Source: Lepraria neglecta (Eukaryota > Ascomycota > Lecanoromycetes > Lecanorales > Stereocaulaceae). Taken from it: a DNA stretch of 64,000 bases. The notes beneath the pieces were generated by a model that saw only the letters and a program-made list of their open reading frames with translations, ran no database searches and was not told where the DNA came from. The position numbers and the translations under genes were made by a program. Below, in pieces: positions 10,220 to 21,493 of this stretch (position 1 is its first letter; each line of letters begins with the position of its first letter). The stretch covers positions 5,208,001-5,272,000 of the forward strand of contig CM065647.1 in the NCBI GenBank assembly GCA_033220425.1, in the 5' to 3' direction.

Positions 10220-11635
10220 TTATCCTCCTGGGAAAGTAACGGTGGTAAAGGGTGTGGTATTGCCAACGCAAGCCGTTGCACTCAGCGTGCCAGAGACGTC
10301 AACCGTCGTCGCGGTGCAACCCAGCAGTTGAAGATCAATACCATCTGTGTCAAGGGGCATGCTTTCAGTATACACATAAGTGACAGTGTTCGGTGCCGCT
10401 GTTATGGTAGGTGTTGTCATGGTCGATATGGGTGTCGTGTCCACGCAGTACGTGAAAGTTCCCTGGCTGTCGTCCCAGACCGTTGTTGATGTGCAAGCGT
10501 ATACAAGGGGGTTGTGGGCAGTTACTGGGAGGTAGGTTTTGGTGTATATGTAAGGAGCCGTTTGAGGTGCTGCTGGTGCTGCTGTTGGGGTCGCCCATGA
10601 AGTGGATAGGGGTGTCGAGTCAACGCAGACCGTGTTCGTCTCCCAGTAGCCTGATTGGATTGTTGTCGAGGTGCAACCAATGAGGATGTTTTCGGCTGTG
10701 TCTCCGTCTATCGGCTGTACGGTTTGGGAATATATGTATTCACCAGGCTGTGGTGCCGGTGTTGGGGTTGTTTGAGCTGGTGGGGTGGTGGATATGGGCG
10801 TCTTGTCAACGCAGTACGTGGCGAAATCTGGGCCAACGTCTTCAGTGGTTGTCGAGGTGCAACCATACACAATAGAATCTGGACCATTTACCGGGAGTTC
10901 GGTTTGAGTAAATACGTATTTACCGGTGTGAGGCGCTGCTGTTGTGGTAGGTCCAATACAACTCGAGCCGCCCCATGTCTCAGTTGGCATTGTTGTCCAG
11001 GCACATGCGTTTGAGCCGGCCAGTGTGACGTACTGTCCTGTAACGCTGCCGCTCGTGCAATCACAGTATGTATCTGGAGCACAAGTCACTGGGCCGCCGT
11101 TGTCATTTGGGTCTTGGCTAGAAAGACGTCAGCAGCTGCCATGGGCATTGGTATATACTACTTACTGGACTTCGCAGATTGGCGTAGTCGCCCTTGTAGG
11201 GTATCGAGAGACCGGACCAGTCCATAGAGCGGTAGGGTTTAGGCTACCAGGAATAGGGGCCGAGCTCCCTAGCTGTTGATTGCTATTCCCAGTAGCCGGA
11301 GTGAACGCGATATTGCCTGTGGCTGTGCCCAGTGGGATGCTGAATGGGGAGGCGCTTGGCACTGAAGGGGACATACCTGCTCCAGAAGGAATGTTTATTG
11401 ATGGGAAGATACCGGTTCCATACGGTGATCCATTCGTCCCTGACAGGCCACCAGAGCCTAATGGAGGAAAGATACCTGGGGAGCCTGTAATAATATACGA
11501 CGTGTCCCCACCAGCCTGCCGTCGTGGTCGTGTTCTCAGTGTCGTATCTGGGCCTGCAGACAAAGTTTTGAGGCTCTGTTCTGCTCCGACAAGGGTGAAG
11601 ATGAAAGGCGCAAAGATGGAACAAAGTCGCAGCAT
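10220..11635 (-). CDS. Secreted cysteine-containing protein with four tandem repeats
   Basis: Exon 1 is 11635-11166 and exon 2 is 11117-10220, with a 48-base intron (GTAAGT...TTTCTAG); the protein has 455 residues. It opens with a signal peptide (MLRLCSIFAPFIFTLVGA), followed by a basic pro-region-like stretch (RTRPRRQ) and a Gly/Ser/Pro-rich segment. The second exon has a Cys-rich start (VTCAPDTYCDC) and then four diverged repeats of about 57-65 residues. Each contains a Tyr/Val strand (Y-x-Y-T/S-x-T), a GCTSTT-type motif and a CVD-type motif followed by TPIST, so each repeat has two cysteines and may form its own disulfide-linked beta unit. No GPI signal is obvious. A cell-wall or effector-like role is only inference. 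Confidence 0.72.
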
Positions 11636-13834
11636 GATTTAGAAATGGGATAACTAGAAAGCAAGAGAATGTGTGACTTGCCAAGTGATCGAATTGAAAT
11701 ATGTAGATTATGGGCAATGTAGATGGATGTCTTTCGTATAACAGCCGGGCTATGGACCTCACATGCCTCACATTGAGGCTCAGCGCATCCATTAAGTGCT
11801 ATAAAGAAGAGAACAGATCTGTCGCTTTTCTGAAACACGGCAATGCACGTCAGAGGATACAGTGGTTTCGTGGATCCGTTTCAATGACTTAAAATAGAGT
11901 GGATGAGAAATGCCCATCACCTGCGGGTTACCTTAGTTTGCAAAGTCAAAGGTTTCGGCCGTATGGCTGGGCGATTGTAGGCTCGGTTATCTTGATGGGA
12001 AAAGTAGCAGTGCTTCTGGCCGGCCAGGGAGGTTTCATTCAAACGACATACCGAAGAGCTGTTCAATGGTAATAACTAGACTATCGTAACGAATCCATTA
12101 TTGAAGTGCGCAAGATACCATGAGAGGACATAAGTAAGAAAGGGCTGGCTCGAAAAACAACAAATCAGAATTCGAATACATCAAGTGCACTTTGTGGGTA
12201 TCAGGGGTAGCGCGCGTTACGTGTCAACATCCTAGCGCCGCTTCAGATTTGTTCTTCGGCGGCGCACAGCCGCCAGGATGGATATTTCCGTCTTTCGAAA
12301 TTGACTCGACAAATGAGGTTGATAGTAGGATGCTGTTGTTGGGTTGGTTCACAACAGCTCTGATCTCAAGCCATGATTCATGAGGTAACTGTGTGGGGGA
12401 GAATCCTTATTGCAAATGGGCTGGTTTGGAACACCTTCCAGCACGGCTTTGATTCAAACCATAGGCGAAACATATCCTGCAGTCACCTAATACCGGAAGG
12501 ACGTGGTTCTTACTTCATATTCGGGCGTTCGCAGCTTTTTGTATCTAGAAAGAACATGATTAACTAAATCTCTTGGTCCTTGATTGAATACAGCGAGCTT
12601 GCGATATATGTGGCATCTAACCTTGGGAATGAAAGACTGCTGTTCTCATTGGTCCAGCTCAAAAGGATTCGGGCATTCCGCGTTTCAACCCTGTCTGAAC
12701 CGGCTCAGACCAGATGATCGGCGTAGATCCTGCTTCATCTGAACCCGAATCCTGGAGTTTCCTGATACATACTCATACCACTTGTCATCCCAGCTTGTTG
12801 TCTGCTAGCAGCATGGAAATGGAGATGGCGGCAAAGATGGAAATGGAAATTAAGAACGGGCAGCACGCCCTCCGATGACAAGAGGGAGATTGTATGGTCT
12901 TGAATTGACGCGGGTCCGAAGTGGTACTATAATCAGGGCGCTGAGCATTCGGTGCAATTGAAAAGTAATCATCGTGTCTTTGGGTCGGAGACTCTGATTA
13001 TTAGGATGATGGGTGAGATGTATTGTGCTTCGTGAACAAGAGTTTTTGGCGTCAAGTATTCGGCACACACTGCCAAACACTCAGCTAGCCTCTAGAGTAA
13101 CTAGAAATTGAGAGACACTGCCGCTTTGAAAGCTATAGAGGGTCCACCAGCGAGCCTGGTCTCTGAGTACCGTATGAACGATTTTTTGAATTGAAGGCGG
13201 GACTGCGGCCACACCGTGAGACTTGGAATTATGGCACCATTTATGTCATCAAGGAGGGCATCGCATCTTACCACCCCCTAGCTTAAGTATTGCGCTCGCA
13301 AGCGACTGGCATTCACGGCAAAGTCCGGATGCGGTCAGGTGATACTAGACGTAAGTAGGTCCGCTGACCGTGCTCCTTGAACACCCTGCATTCGATGATG
13401 CCTGCCCATTAACGGATATTCTTCATCAACCGCAGGCACACTGATTGAGGGGTCATCCTCCTCTCCAGGGCTCGTGGGGCTAATCATAATCCACATGCTT
13501 CTACTCGAGTCGCAGGTCTCGTGTACGCCACTAGATCTCCATAGTGCCTCGGAGAAACAGTCTTCTGCGAAGGTGCGACGATAATGCAGTGTATTTTCCT
13601 TTCATCGTGATCGTTGAGATGTATACGCGATGGTCGTCCGAAGATGTAGCTGGCAGCAAGATCTCGTGCCCCATCGGCAGTGTTGGCTGTTCGATTCTTG
13701 TTGCTGAAGCGCTCGTCGGTTGGTCAAGAGGCCTTCCGCTAATTCCTTCTCTGCCGTCTCTGGGGGTGACGGGTCTCACGGCAAGTCGGGCCGAAATCTT
13801 CCTTGCCTTCTGTGTCTGTGCTCGTGGAATGAAG
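11636..13834. other. 2.2-kb gene-poor region
   Basis: No gene is supported between the secreted repeat protein and the membrane-protein gene. Short frames on either strand (for example 12850-13080 minus and 13544-13954 plus) lack domains, and the latter overlaps the 3' end of a better-supported gene. Purine-rich short repeats occur at 12812-12852 (GGAAATGGAGATGG type). Confidence 0.4.
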
Positions 13835-14465
13835 CTACCATGTGTCCCGATTGCCGACAGGTTTGGGAGGAGGTGCTTTGGGTATAGTTCCCTCAACTTT
13901 CCCCAACCCGCCGATGCGGCTCATGGTACGGTACATCCATACGGCTACACCTAGCGCAAAGACCAACATAGCCGCAGTATGTGCGCCAACAATCGTAGTC
14001 CTCCACAGATCATTTTTCTCTCCATACCAGAGCAGCAAGCCCACCACAAGTGATAATATCGACCAGTCTAGGAAGACTAGTGGCATGTAAGCCAGAGTCA
14101 GGTCGACGCGAGTCGCTTTTTCATGACCTTCGAAGCGGAAGAGTAACATTGTGGCGAGCATGATCGAGATCACACTTGTTGAGGCTGAGCTGACAAGGAG
14201 ACCTTCAGCTGTGCGCAATTGAGCTGAGGTGGTCGGATGGAATTCGACAAAAGTGAGGACGCTGAGGGAGAGGCCGGCTATAAGTGCTGATACGATGTTG
14301 AAGGTCTTGTAGAACCGTAGAACACGGAAGAAGACGATGTGACTTCGATGGCCAAGGACTTGTGTCACTGCTCAGAATGGTTAGGATATTTGACTCGGAG
14401 TTATAGATTGTAGGGATTAACAGACCTGCAGGTATTGCCATCTCTACAGACGGGGTACTGCGCAT
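13835..14465 (-). CDS. Small multi-pass membrane protein, function unknown
   Basis: Exon 1 (14465-14426) and exon 2 (14367-13835) are separated by a 58-base intron (donor GTCTGT, acceptor TGAGCAG). The spliced protein has 190 residues and begins MRSTPSVEMAIPAV. It has four hydrophobic helices: about FNIVSALIAGLSLSVLTFV, STSVISIMLATMLLF, MPLVFLDWSILSLVVGLLLW and AAMLVFALGVAVWMY. The C-terminus is a Pro-rich tail. The donor is weak, so the alternative is a start at an internal codon in exon 2. It looks like a lineage-restricted fungal membrane protein. Confidence 0.6.
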
Positions 14466-15865
14466 CAATCAGATAGAGATATATGTAATTTGCACGTAGG
14501 ACTTATAGAGAGACGTCTGAATATGCCCTGCTCGTGAGCTCCGTTGCATTACCTTAATAGTGAGCCCTGTAGAAAAAGTTAAGGCGAGATCGCGGCACGG
14601 GTTTCAAATGCCTTCGGGAAATGCGAAGCGCTTGGGGCGTTATGCAGTGATCACTATATCAACAGCCAATCATCGATTATAATGGCGCCCATCTGGAAAA
14701 AGGACGATCGACAGTTGGAGCGAAGGATCCTCTGAAAAGGAAAGTGGGGAAAAACGAATATAGCGGGACGGCGACTCCGGTCCTCTTATCTTTCCGGCAT
14801 TCTTTCGACACTCTTCGTGAAACCGAAGGATTTCTCTGTGGCGCCAGATGACCACTTAAGTCGTTGGAAATCACGCTGGCGCCCAGCCATGAATCACAAT
14901 ACTATTGTAGTGGGCATTGCCCGAGGGCAGGCTTTCGGGCGAGGCATCCCCGAACCGACCCGCCAATTGGCGCTCTGGCCCCAGCCCCATGCAAGCGCTA
15001 GACAAGAACTGCAATTTGCGGGCCCCTGGAAATGCATTTTCAGCTGAGGTTGCCGCTTGCTAAGAGAACCAACAATTTCGAACTTGTACCGCGGACGTGC
15101 AGGCCCCCGGCACAGCAACACTTCTCTGCCCCAGAGGAGACCATGCTCTCTCGGCTCGAGTCAGTAATGGGGCTTTGATTATGCACCAAGTCTCCCAGCG
15201 CCTTGCTCCAGAATTGCACCGAACCTAGAAATGCTGCCTCACTTCCACTAACCACCCAGCGACGGGGGGTTTGGTTCACTTTGCACAGGTCCAGTATTTT
15301 CCCAATTTGATGCCCATGTCTTCTTTTTCCCCTCCGTCATTCCACGCGGTCCTAATATAGCATTAAACTTGATGACGTTTCTGTTGGAGTTAGCGGGCTC
15401 CTTCACTCGTGAGAGGTCGTTGACCACTCGTCCGGAACAACACGATGTCAAAATTTGAAAAGCACTATAAAGCTCCTAGTGACCCTTCTTAGCCCACCAT
15501 CTCAATATTCATCGCCCGAGGGGCCGTTAAAATGTCAAAATCCAGACTTTGATCGAAATTGTAAGTCCATTCACATATACGAATTCTAGGACATGATTCC
15601 CCTATTTCCGAACGAAACGAGTGGGGTTTATAAGGTTCCTGACGGATACTCTGCACAACGGGCAGGATGTCTCTGAGCATCCTCTAGCTAGCAGGACCAT
15701 GGGTTGAGATTTAAAGCAAAGCACTAATATCACAAAGAGCAACGTCCAAACTAGCACTGTTAACAGCTAGATGATTCTAGAGCCTTTTGAGGAAAGTCTC
15801 TACTCTTCCTGTTTGGATTTCCATCATGGCGGAGTCTGTGGCCTTGACATATGAAACAAAACTGA
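14466..15865. other. 1.4-kb gene-poor region
   Basis: No supported gene. Several overlapping frames of 60-80 codons occur on both strands, as expected by chance. Confidence 0.4.
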
Positions 15866-16880
15866 GATCAGCTACGAGACAGTACGCAGCAAACGAGGTC
15901 CGAATGTCAGCACTAGGCGCCAACTGGGCATAGTTTCAAGTCGGTAGCACGAAGACTGATTAAAATAGAGCAACGCGCGGAAAAGCGCGAACCCACATAA
16001 GACAGAATCAGGTAGGCGCTTATGAAAGTAAGCAGCAACGGAGCGTCGTACGAGACCCACTTAAGATCCTACACCAGCCGGTCCATGAAGGTATGGGTAG
16101 AGGCCTTTTGCTGCGTCTTCTGCGGTACATGGTTGTGATCTGCTGATTTCTCGGTGGTCCTATCAGACTGGCCTCCCACGGAGTTTGAATCGCAAAGCAA
16201 TATAGCGAAGAACGACAGACTCATCGCAAATGAGCTCGCGACGATCTGACCAAGAAGCATGAATGTTCACAAGAGCGGTATCCTACGACGGTTGCCAAGG
16301 ACAGTGTACCAGTCAGCGTTGATCAGCTATGGTGGGCTGACTCCGCACCTTCAATGCCCAAATACACAGTCTACCTATGCTGTTGTAATAAAGGATATCT
16401 GTTGACTCCACTAGAATCTTATATTCCCGTTAATGACAGCCTCCCACACATCCTTGAAGAGTGTCGTGCCTTCAGCCTTGGCTCTAAGTGTAGTTCAAAG
16501 CGTGTTCGCCACCCCTAAGGATCCCACCACTTTTCGAAAATCGAGTTGACAATGACAACCTACTTCCTGTGCCCATGTCTCATACGAGAGTGTGAAGAAG
16601 GTTAACATGTAGTACCAGGTCGTCCCAAGGCTGACAATGGCAAGAGTCCCGAAGATGAGTAGGTGTTTGCGGCGCGGCGGCTGGCTGCTCGAAGTTGCTT
16701 GCTTAGCAAGGGAGCGCTTACTCGCCCGGTACCGGGTACGCAGTAGCCGAAATGTGAGCAGGGAGGCGAGAGAGAGGTAGGAGGCCGGTTCTGCTAATAT
16801 TGAAGACTTCCGTACTCTTGATCATGTCTGTGGTCCTATCCAGGTCGTCCTTGCCTACTAGCACTCTTAGCAAGGAAATC
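15866..16880 (-). pseudogene. Decayed fungal integral membrane protein gene
   Basis: Reading from right to left, an open stretch near 16,780-16,580 encodes a cytosolic linker and a helix (FGTLAIVSLGTTWYYMLTFF). Family-like pieces follow: KAEGTTLFKDVWEAV, then F-stop-WSQQ near 16,430, and a helix MLLGQIVASSFAMSLSFFAI at 16,260-16,200. From about 16,500 to 16,070 one frame is interrupted by at least five stops, each TAG or TGA at places where Trp would fit, for example before WSQQ. I recall a fungal multi-pass family with W-rich WWSQQ and MLLGQIVA-type motifs, which guides the call. Remaining C-terminal sequence to about 15,870 is in shifted frames. Clearly not functional as it stands. Confidence 0.6.
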
Positions 16881-17180
16881 TACGAGAATTCGTAGCTTCT
16901 CAATGGCTTAGGCATTCCATTATACTTCGAAAATATCGTCTGCAATAGGATGGACCAAATCTTGAGCATACGAAAGCCATCCCTTGCATGCCTTGGCAGC
17001 CGGATATACCTCGGGTAATTGTAGAAGTCCCCTCGTGCCGTAGCTGCTCACCATTTCTGTGATTAGAGAAAATTGCGCTCGAATTTTACGCTCCAGCCAA
17101 TATGTATCTAACACAATGCTACATTTATTTACACAATTTAGCAAGCTCTTTTACCCGCCCTATTTTCGTTATTACGTGGC
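16881..17180. other. Spacer between two relic genes
   Basis: About 300 bases without a supported gene. A short minus-strand frame over 16,920-17,144 has no features. Confidence 0.35.
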
Positions 17181-17189
17181 ATTGTACAG

Positions 17190-19138
17190 GATCAACTCCC
17201 GACTTCCATCAAGATTGCCATCATTGGCGGATGGTAAGATCCACTCGTGTAGCTCTGATTCCCATTATTTAACATTGGAATCACTACATCTGGCGGCTTG
17301 GTTATTGCGAAGACCTCACGAGAGGTATTAACCCCGGAAAGACCCATTGAAGCCCGCCTTTTCGAAGTGTAAGTAACATTGCTGCTCAACTTGAACCTCA
17401 CTAAAAAGACTACGTAGGGCGCAAGACATCGGCAGCACCTTCAAATACCGCTCATAAGACAATGCTGAATTAGTCAGCTCTAAGCAGCTTACTGCATTCT
17501 CTGGCCACCGCTTCCCACTCGACTACTCGGATCATATCTCCCTGCCACAATATGTCGAGTGTCTTGAATCATACACTGACCGCTTTGAGCTTTGCCCGAA
17601 TATCAAGCTTTATCACCAAGTCACCAGCATCTCGCCGCTAGATGATAGGGACACCAACTTGAAGCACAGGGTAAGCTTTATCAGGACTGACGCTTGTGGC
17701 AATGAGAACCGGGCAGACTTCTATGACTGTTCTCATATTGCCATCGCTGCAGGGTTGCATGTCAGCCCTAACATCCCTAAAATACCCGGAATTGAGAACA
17801 TCAAAGGAGACATCTTCCACCTCCCAATACAAGCACCGTACCCAACTAGCAAATCGTCGTGTCTTAATCCTAGGGTGCGGCGAAACTGCTATGGATATCG
17901 CCTACGAAGCCATCAAAGCCAACGCCCAATCCGTCACAATGTGTTTCCGAACAGGCTTCCTCTCCTTCCCCAAAGTTCTGAACCGCTTTCAGGTCTTTGG
18001 AAAGACTACAGGAGGGAGCTTGCCCATTGACGGTCTAATCACCAATCTGTTTGAGACCGCTTATGTCCATCGAGCTATAGCGAAGAGTAGACTACGGTGG
18101 TTTGTATCCGATTTCGCCATCAAGAGAGTGATGTGGTCCTTGACCGGGACACAAGCAGGATGTAATCAGCATGTAGGCGGTCTGCCTAGTGAGCGGTTGG
18201 GAAGAGCATATGTTTTCCTCAATAAGAGTCATAAGGCTATGCCCTACTTGAACCGCCCCTACAAGAAGAGGGACCCCGTGCTAGAATTCATGGGCAACAA
18301 ATACCTCGATCCACCTGAAGACGCCAACTCAGACCGCTGGGTAGATACATGCTCCTTTCCCTCTTCCATCAACGCAGATGGCACAGTCGCCTTCGAGCCC
18401 AGACCCGACAGGAAAGACTGGCGCCGGCTCAAAGATACGCCAGTCAAGCCCGACTGCGTTGTGTATTGCACAGGGTACAAACAAGACTTCAATTGGCTCT
18501 CACCCTCCTACCCCACCGCCGACCAAACCAATATCCGCAATATCATAAAACACGACCAACCCTCCATCGCTTACATCGGCTTCGTTCGCCCGGGCGTCGG
18601 CGCTATACCGCCGATTACTGGACAGCAGGCTATGTGGTGGACGGCGCTAATCCTAGGCAAAATGCCTCTGCCTACAGATCCACCACACTACCATCTTCTC
18701 GCTTCGAAGAACTCGCGCATTCAGTATGGTGTCGACCATAGCGCCTACATGAGCACCCTTGCAAGAGATTTCGGCGGGGCGCCGGGGCTGCTGGAACTGT
18801 GGCAAGAGCATGGCTGGCGAGTACTCCTCGCTTACTGCTTCGGCGCATCTTTCGTCACGTATTACCGGCTTATTGGACCATTTCGATCAGCGGCAGCGCC
18901 GGAGATTGCGGAGACGGAACTTATGCAGACGATTAAGCGGAGGGGTGTTGCTGGGAATTTCTTCTTTGGTGTGGTGCCGATGGCGTTCTATGGGATCATA
19001 AATTTGGCTGCGTATTTACTTGAGTTGGTGGGGTTGATTCCGGCTGAAGAGAGCGTGGTGGCTGCTGATAACGAGGCCACCAAGGTCAATGGCGAGGTCA
19101 TCTCTCATAGTCGTGAGAAGGAGTCGTTGATTGAATAA
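17190..19138 (+). pseudogene. FAD-dependent monooxygenase (FMO-like), probably broken in its N-terminal half
   Basis: The N-terminus shows a nucleotide-binding strand (SIKIAIIGG) near 17,200 and, further on, SGGLVIAKT, KYRS-stop-DNAELVSSKQ and FSGHRFPLDYSDHISLPQY, as in flavin-binding monooxygenases. TAA at 17,455-17,457 falls where Tyr is expected. Near 17,815-17,825 the frame changes by one base between KGDIFH and QYKHRTQLANRRV. An intron after the first strand lacks a clear acceptor. From 17,830 to the stop at 19,138 the frame is intact: second Rossmann motif RVLILGCGETAMDIAY, FMO-type CTGYKQDF, and a hydrophobic C-terminus (AGNFFFGVVPMAFYG). It is convergent with the methyltransferase, only 5 bases apart. 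A truncated 480-codon product from ATG 17,696 is possible but would lack the FAD motif. Confidence 0.7.
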
Positions 19139-19143
19139 ATCCG

Positions 19144-20373
19144 TCATATCTTAGCAACCACTATACAGCCCCTAACCACGCCACTCCTAGCCCACCATCT
19201 CAGTATCCATCCAAATGCTTTATAAGCCCCAATACCTCTACCAAGATACCGCTTTAATTCAGTATCCCTCTTCTCAATGTAATCAGCCAGACCAGTAAAA
19301 ACATGCTCAGAAATGTCCTTAATCTCAATGTTTTCCTCTTCATAGCCTGCTTTGAGAAGCTGGGTCTTATACTCATCTTTTGTCATAAAGTTACCCACAG
19401 GACAGCCCATAAGTAATGCAAGTACGCACACGCACAATTGCTCGAAGATTGTTGCCTGATCGCCTAATAGGAGGTCGAATGCCATAATTGAGGCCTGCAG
19501 CTTTTGATAAGAGTGATTGAAGATCAGCTGGCGGGAGGGTGAGAAGTGGTAGAGCGTATCCAGCGCGAGCACCCACGTAATCTGCTTTGCAAGTTTCGAC
19601 ATGGATGCCTTCATTGTCTCTTCGGTCAATTTGGGTCTAATGGCTTCCCTCAGCTCAGGTTTCCACTGCTCTGGTTTCGCCGCATCAGCGCAGAAGAACT
19701 TGACCGCCTTGGGCTTTTTGCCTTCTATCTCTCCGACATGGGACTCGAGCTTCTTTTGTAAAAGACTCGAAGATTCCGATGGGTTTTCTTCGAGCTCTGT
19801 TGCGGTGAGGGTCTCATCCTGCACTGTGAATTCGTATGCATTGGGAGTGCTAGTGGAGAGCGATGACAAGCGTTGGTGGGCGTAATCAAACTGGGTATGG
19901 TCTATAGTGAGACCAATGTATGCGTCAAACAATGATGGATACTCTTTTATCATCTCAATTGTCTGGTCACAGCAGCCGATGCCGAGATCGAGTAGTTTGA
20001 TGGGATATCGAGCGGTCCGGTCCCCATGCTCATCAATGAGGTCTGCGGTCTTCAATACTTCATTGAGAAGTCTACCGCATGCTGTGGAAAAATCTGAACA
20101 CTGCCAGGTCACTGAGATTAGCCCAATTCCTTTCAGATGCTCTTGAAGGAGCACCGGCTTACTTACGTCCCAGTATCCCATATTCATCCACATAGATTTT
20201 GGTGGAATGTCAATGTTGAGGACTGCATGATGCAGCGCGTATATTTTCTTTTTTGTGGGCTCTTCGCCTACTATGAGATTTTTAAGATACTTCATAAGGG
20301 GCGAGAGTAGAAAGACGGTCAGGCAGCCTGCTAGGTACGCCCATATCTGGGGAATGCATACGTTGGGAAGCAT
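19144..20373 (-). CDS. Membrane-anchored SAM-dependent methyltransferase
   Basis: Exon 1 is 20373-20167 and exon 2 is 20100-19144. The 66-base intron (GTAAGT...TGGCAG) is a multiple of three and open, but removal restores MNMGYWD-CSDFSTACG, as in related fungal methyltransferases. The spliced protein has 387 residues. An N-terminal helix (IWAYLAGCLTVFLLSPL) likely anchors it. Motif I is LLDLGIGCCDQT (Asp-x-Gly-x-Gly), with the acidic loop and VLALDTLYHFSP later. The layout recalls fungal class I methyltransferases near cyclopropane-synthase and sterol-methyltransferase types; the substrate is unknown. Its 3' end meets the FMO relic. Confidence 0.82.
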   Translation of the reverse strand: MLPNVCIPQIWAYLAGCLTVFLLSPLMKYLKNLIVGEEPTKKKIYALHHAVLNIDIPPKSMWMNMGYWDVSKPVLLQEHLKGIGLISVTWQCSDFSTACGRLLNEVLKTADLIDEHGDRTARYPIKLLDLGIGCCDQTIEMIKEYPSLFDAYIGLTIDHTQFDYAHQRLSSLSTSTPNAYEFTVQDETLTATELEENPSESSSLLQKKLESHVGEIEGKKPKAVKFFCADAAKPEQWKPELREAIRPKLTEETMKASMSKLAKQITWVLALDTLYHFSPSRQLIFNHSYQKLQASIMAFDLLLGDQATIFEQLCVCVLALLMGCPVGNFMTKDEYKTQLLKAGYEEENIEIKDISEHVFTGLADYIEKRDTELKRYLGRGIGAYKAFGWILRWWARSGVVRGCIVVAKI

Positions 20374-21493
20374 GGCTAACTTCGTCTTTGAAACACAGAC
20401 GGAGGATAATTAGAATCAACACGGCTATAAGGCCAGCTCTAGGCTTTCATTACCGCAAGATACAAAGACTCAACAGGCAGAATACTGCAAATTTTAGACT
20501 CAATGTCTTGGCATATCCATCTTCGCCAAGCAGCCAAGCCCACCCTAAAATACTAGCGTCTTGCGCAATCCCGACCAATAACCGCCGGGGGAAGCAGCTC
20601 CCCCGGTACGCTCAGGCATCACCATGGCACTTGCTCATTTCCAACTACATGGGTGGATATATTTCGAAAATTCACGCTGAGGTCTGACATTCTGGTTCAT
20701 CCTGTTTCCCTTGACGTAACACGCTGCTCTCTGAACCAACGAGCGATAAAGAATCGTCTTAGTCACGATGCGCTGGCAAAAGCGGGGCCATGATAGGCGC
20801 AGGGTTGCCCTAGAACTTCATGCCCTGCTTTTCCCAGTTGCTAGCATCTGGGAGCTGCGGCCAAGGAGCCGCAGGGCTCGGGAACGATGCCATTGGCCTG
20901 CCTAGACAAGCTTTTTCGAGTTGCGTGCTCCGTCGTTCCACTACTGCAGACTACTGCATCCCAACTCTGGAAGCGCTCTTTCGCTTTTCTTAGCATCTAT
21001 CTAAACTCCGTCTTGACAGCGCCTAGATTTCAAGTGGGGGTAGCGGGGCTTTTTGAAGGATTCCTTCACTGGACAAAAGATGTTGGGTCCTTCCTTCCAA
21101 CCACTGGACTGCTCGTACATCGATCCTGCAGACTCAGTATACCCGTTTTAAGGCGTCCCATATATTTGAAGGTATCATGAATACCTGACAAGCGTCCAGT
21201 ATTTTTAACAGGCGACCAGCAGCGTGACTTTCTTGAGGGTTAATTACTGATAACAACATATAGAGGTCTCAGGCACTGTGGCCTGATCCGTCAGTGTCCG
21301 AATCGTGTAGAAGTTCGCATCTTTCAAGAGGAAATTGCCACCCCGGAACAGAAGCCGGTTTGTTCTGTTGTTAGCGACTGCTCGGTTACGGCCGTAAGAC
21401 ACCAATCCACGACGTCACTCGACGACCTGTGGGGCTGACCCAGCTTACTTCGCATATCAATCGTTGACTCCTAAGAACAATTCATGGTCACAA
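20374..21493. other. 1.1-kb intergenic region
   Basis: Upstream of both the minus-strand methyltransferase and the plus-strand P450, so probably a divergent promoter region. No additional gene is supported; frames at 20388-20687 and 20887-21180 show no domains. Confidence 0.4.

Noticed and set aside
13531-13954. Overlapping frames on both strands near the small membrane protein
   Set aside because: They overlap the 3' end of the supported membrane-protein gene and show no features.
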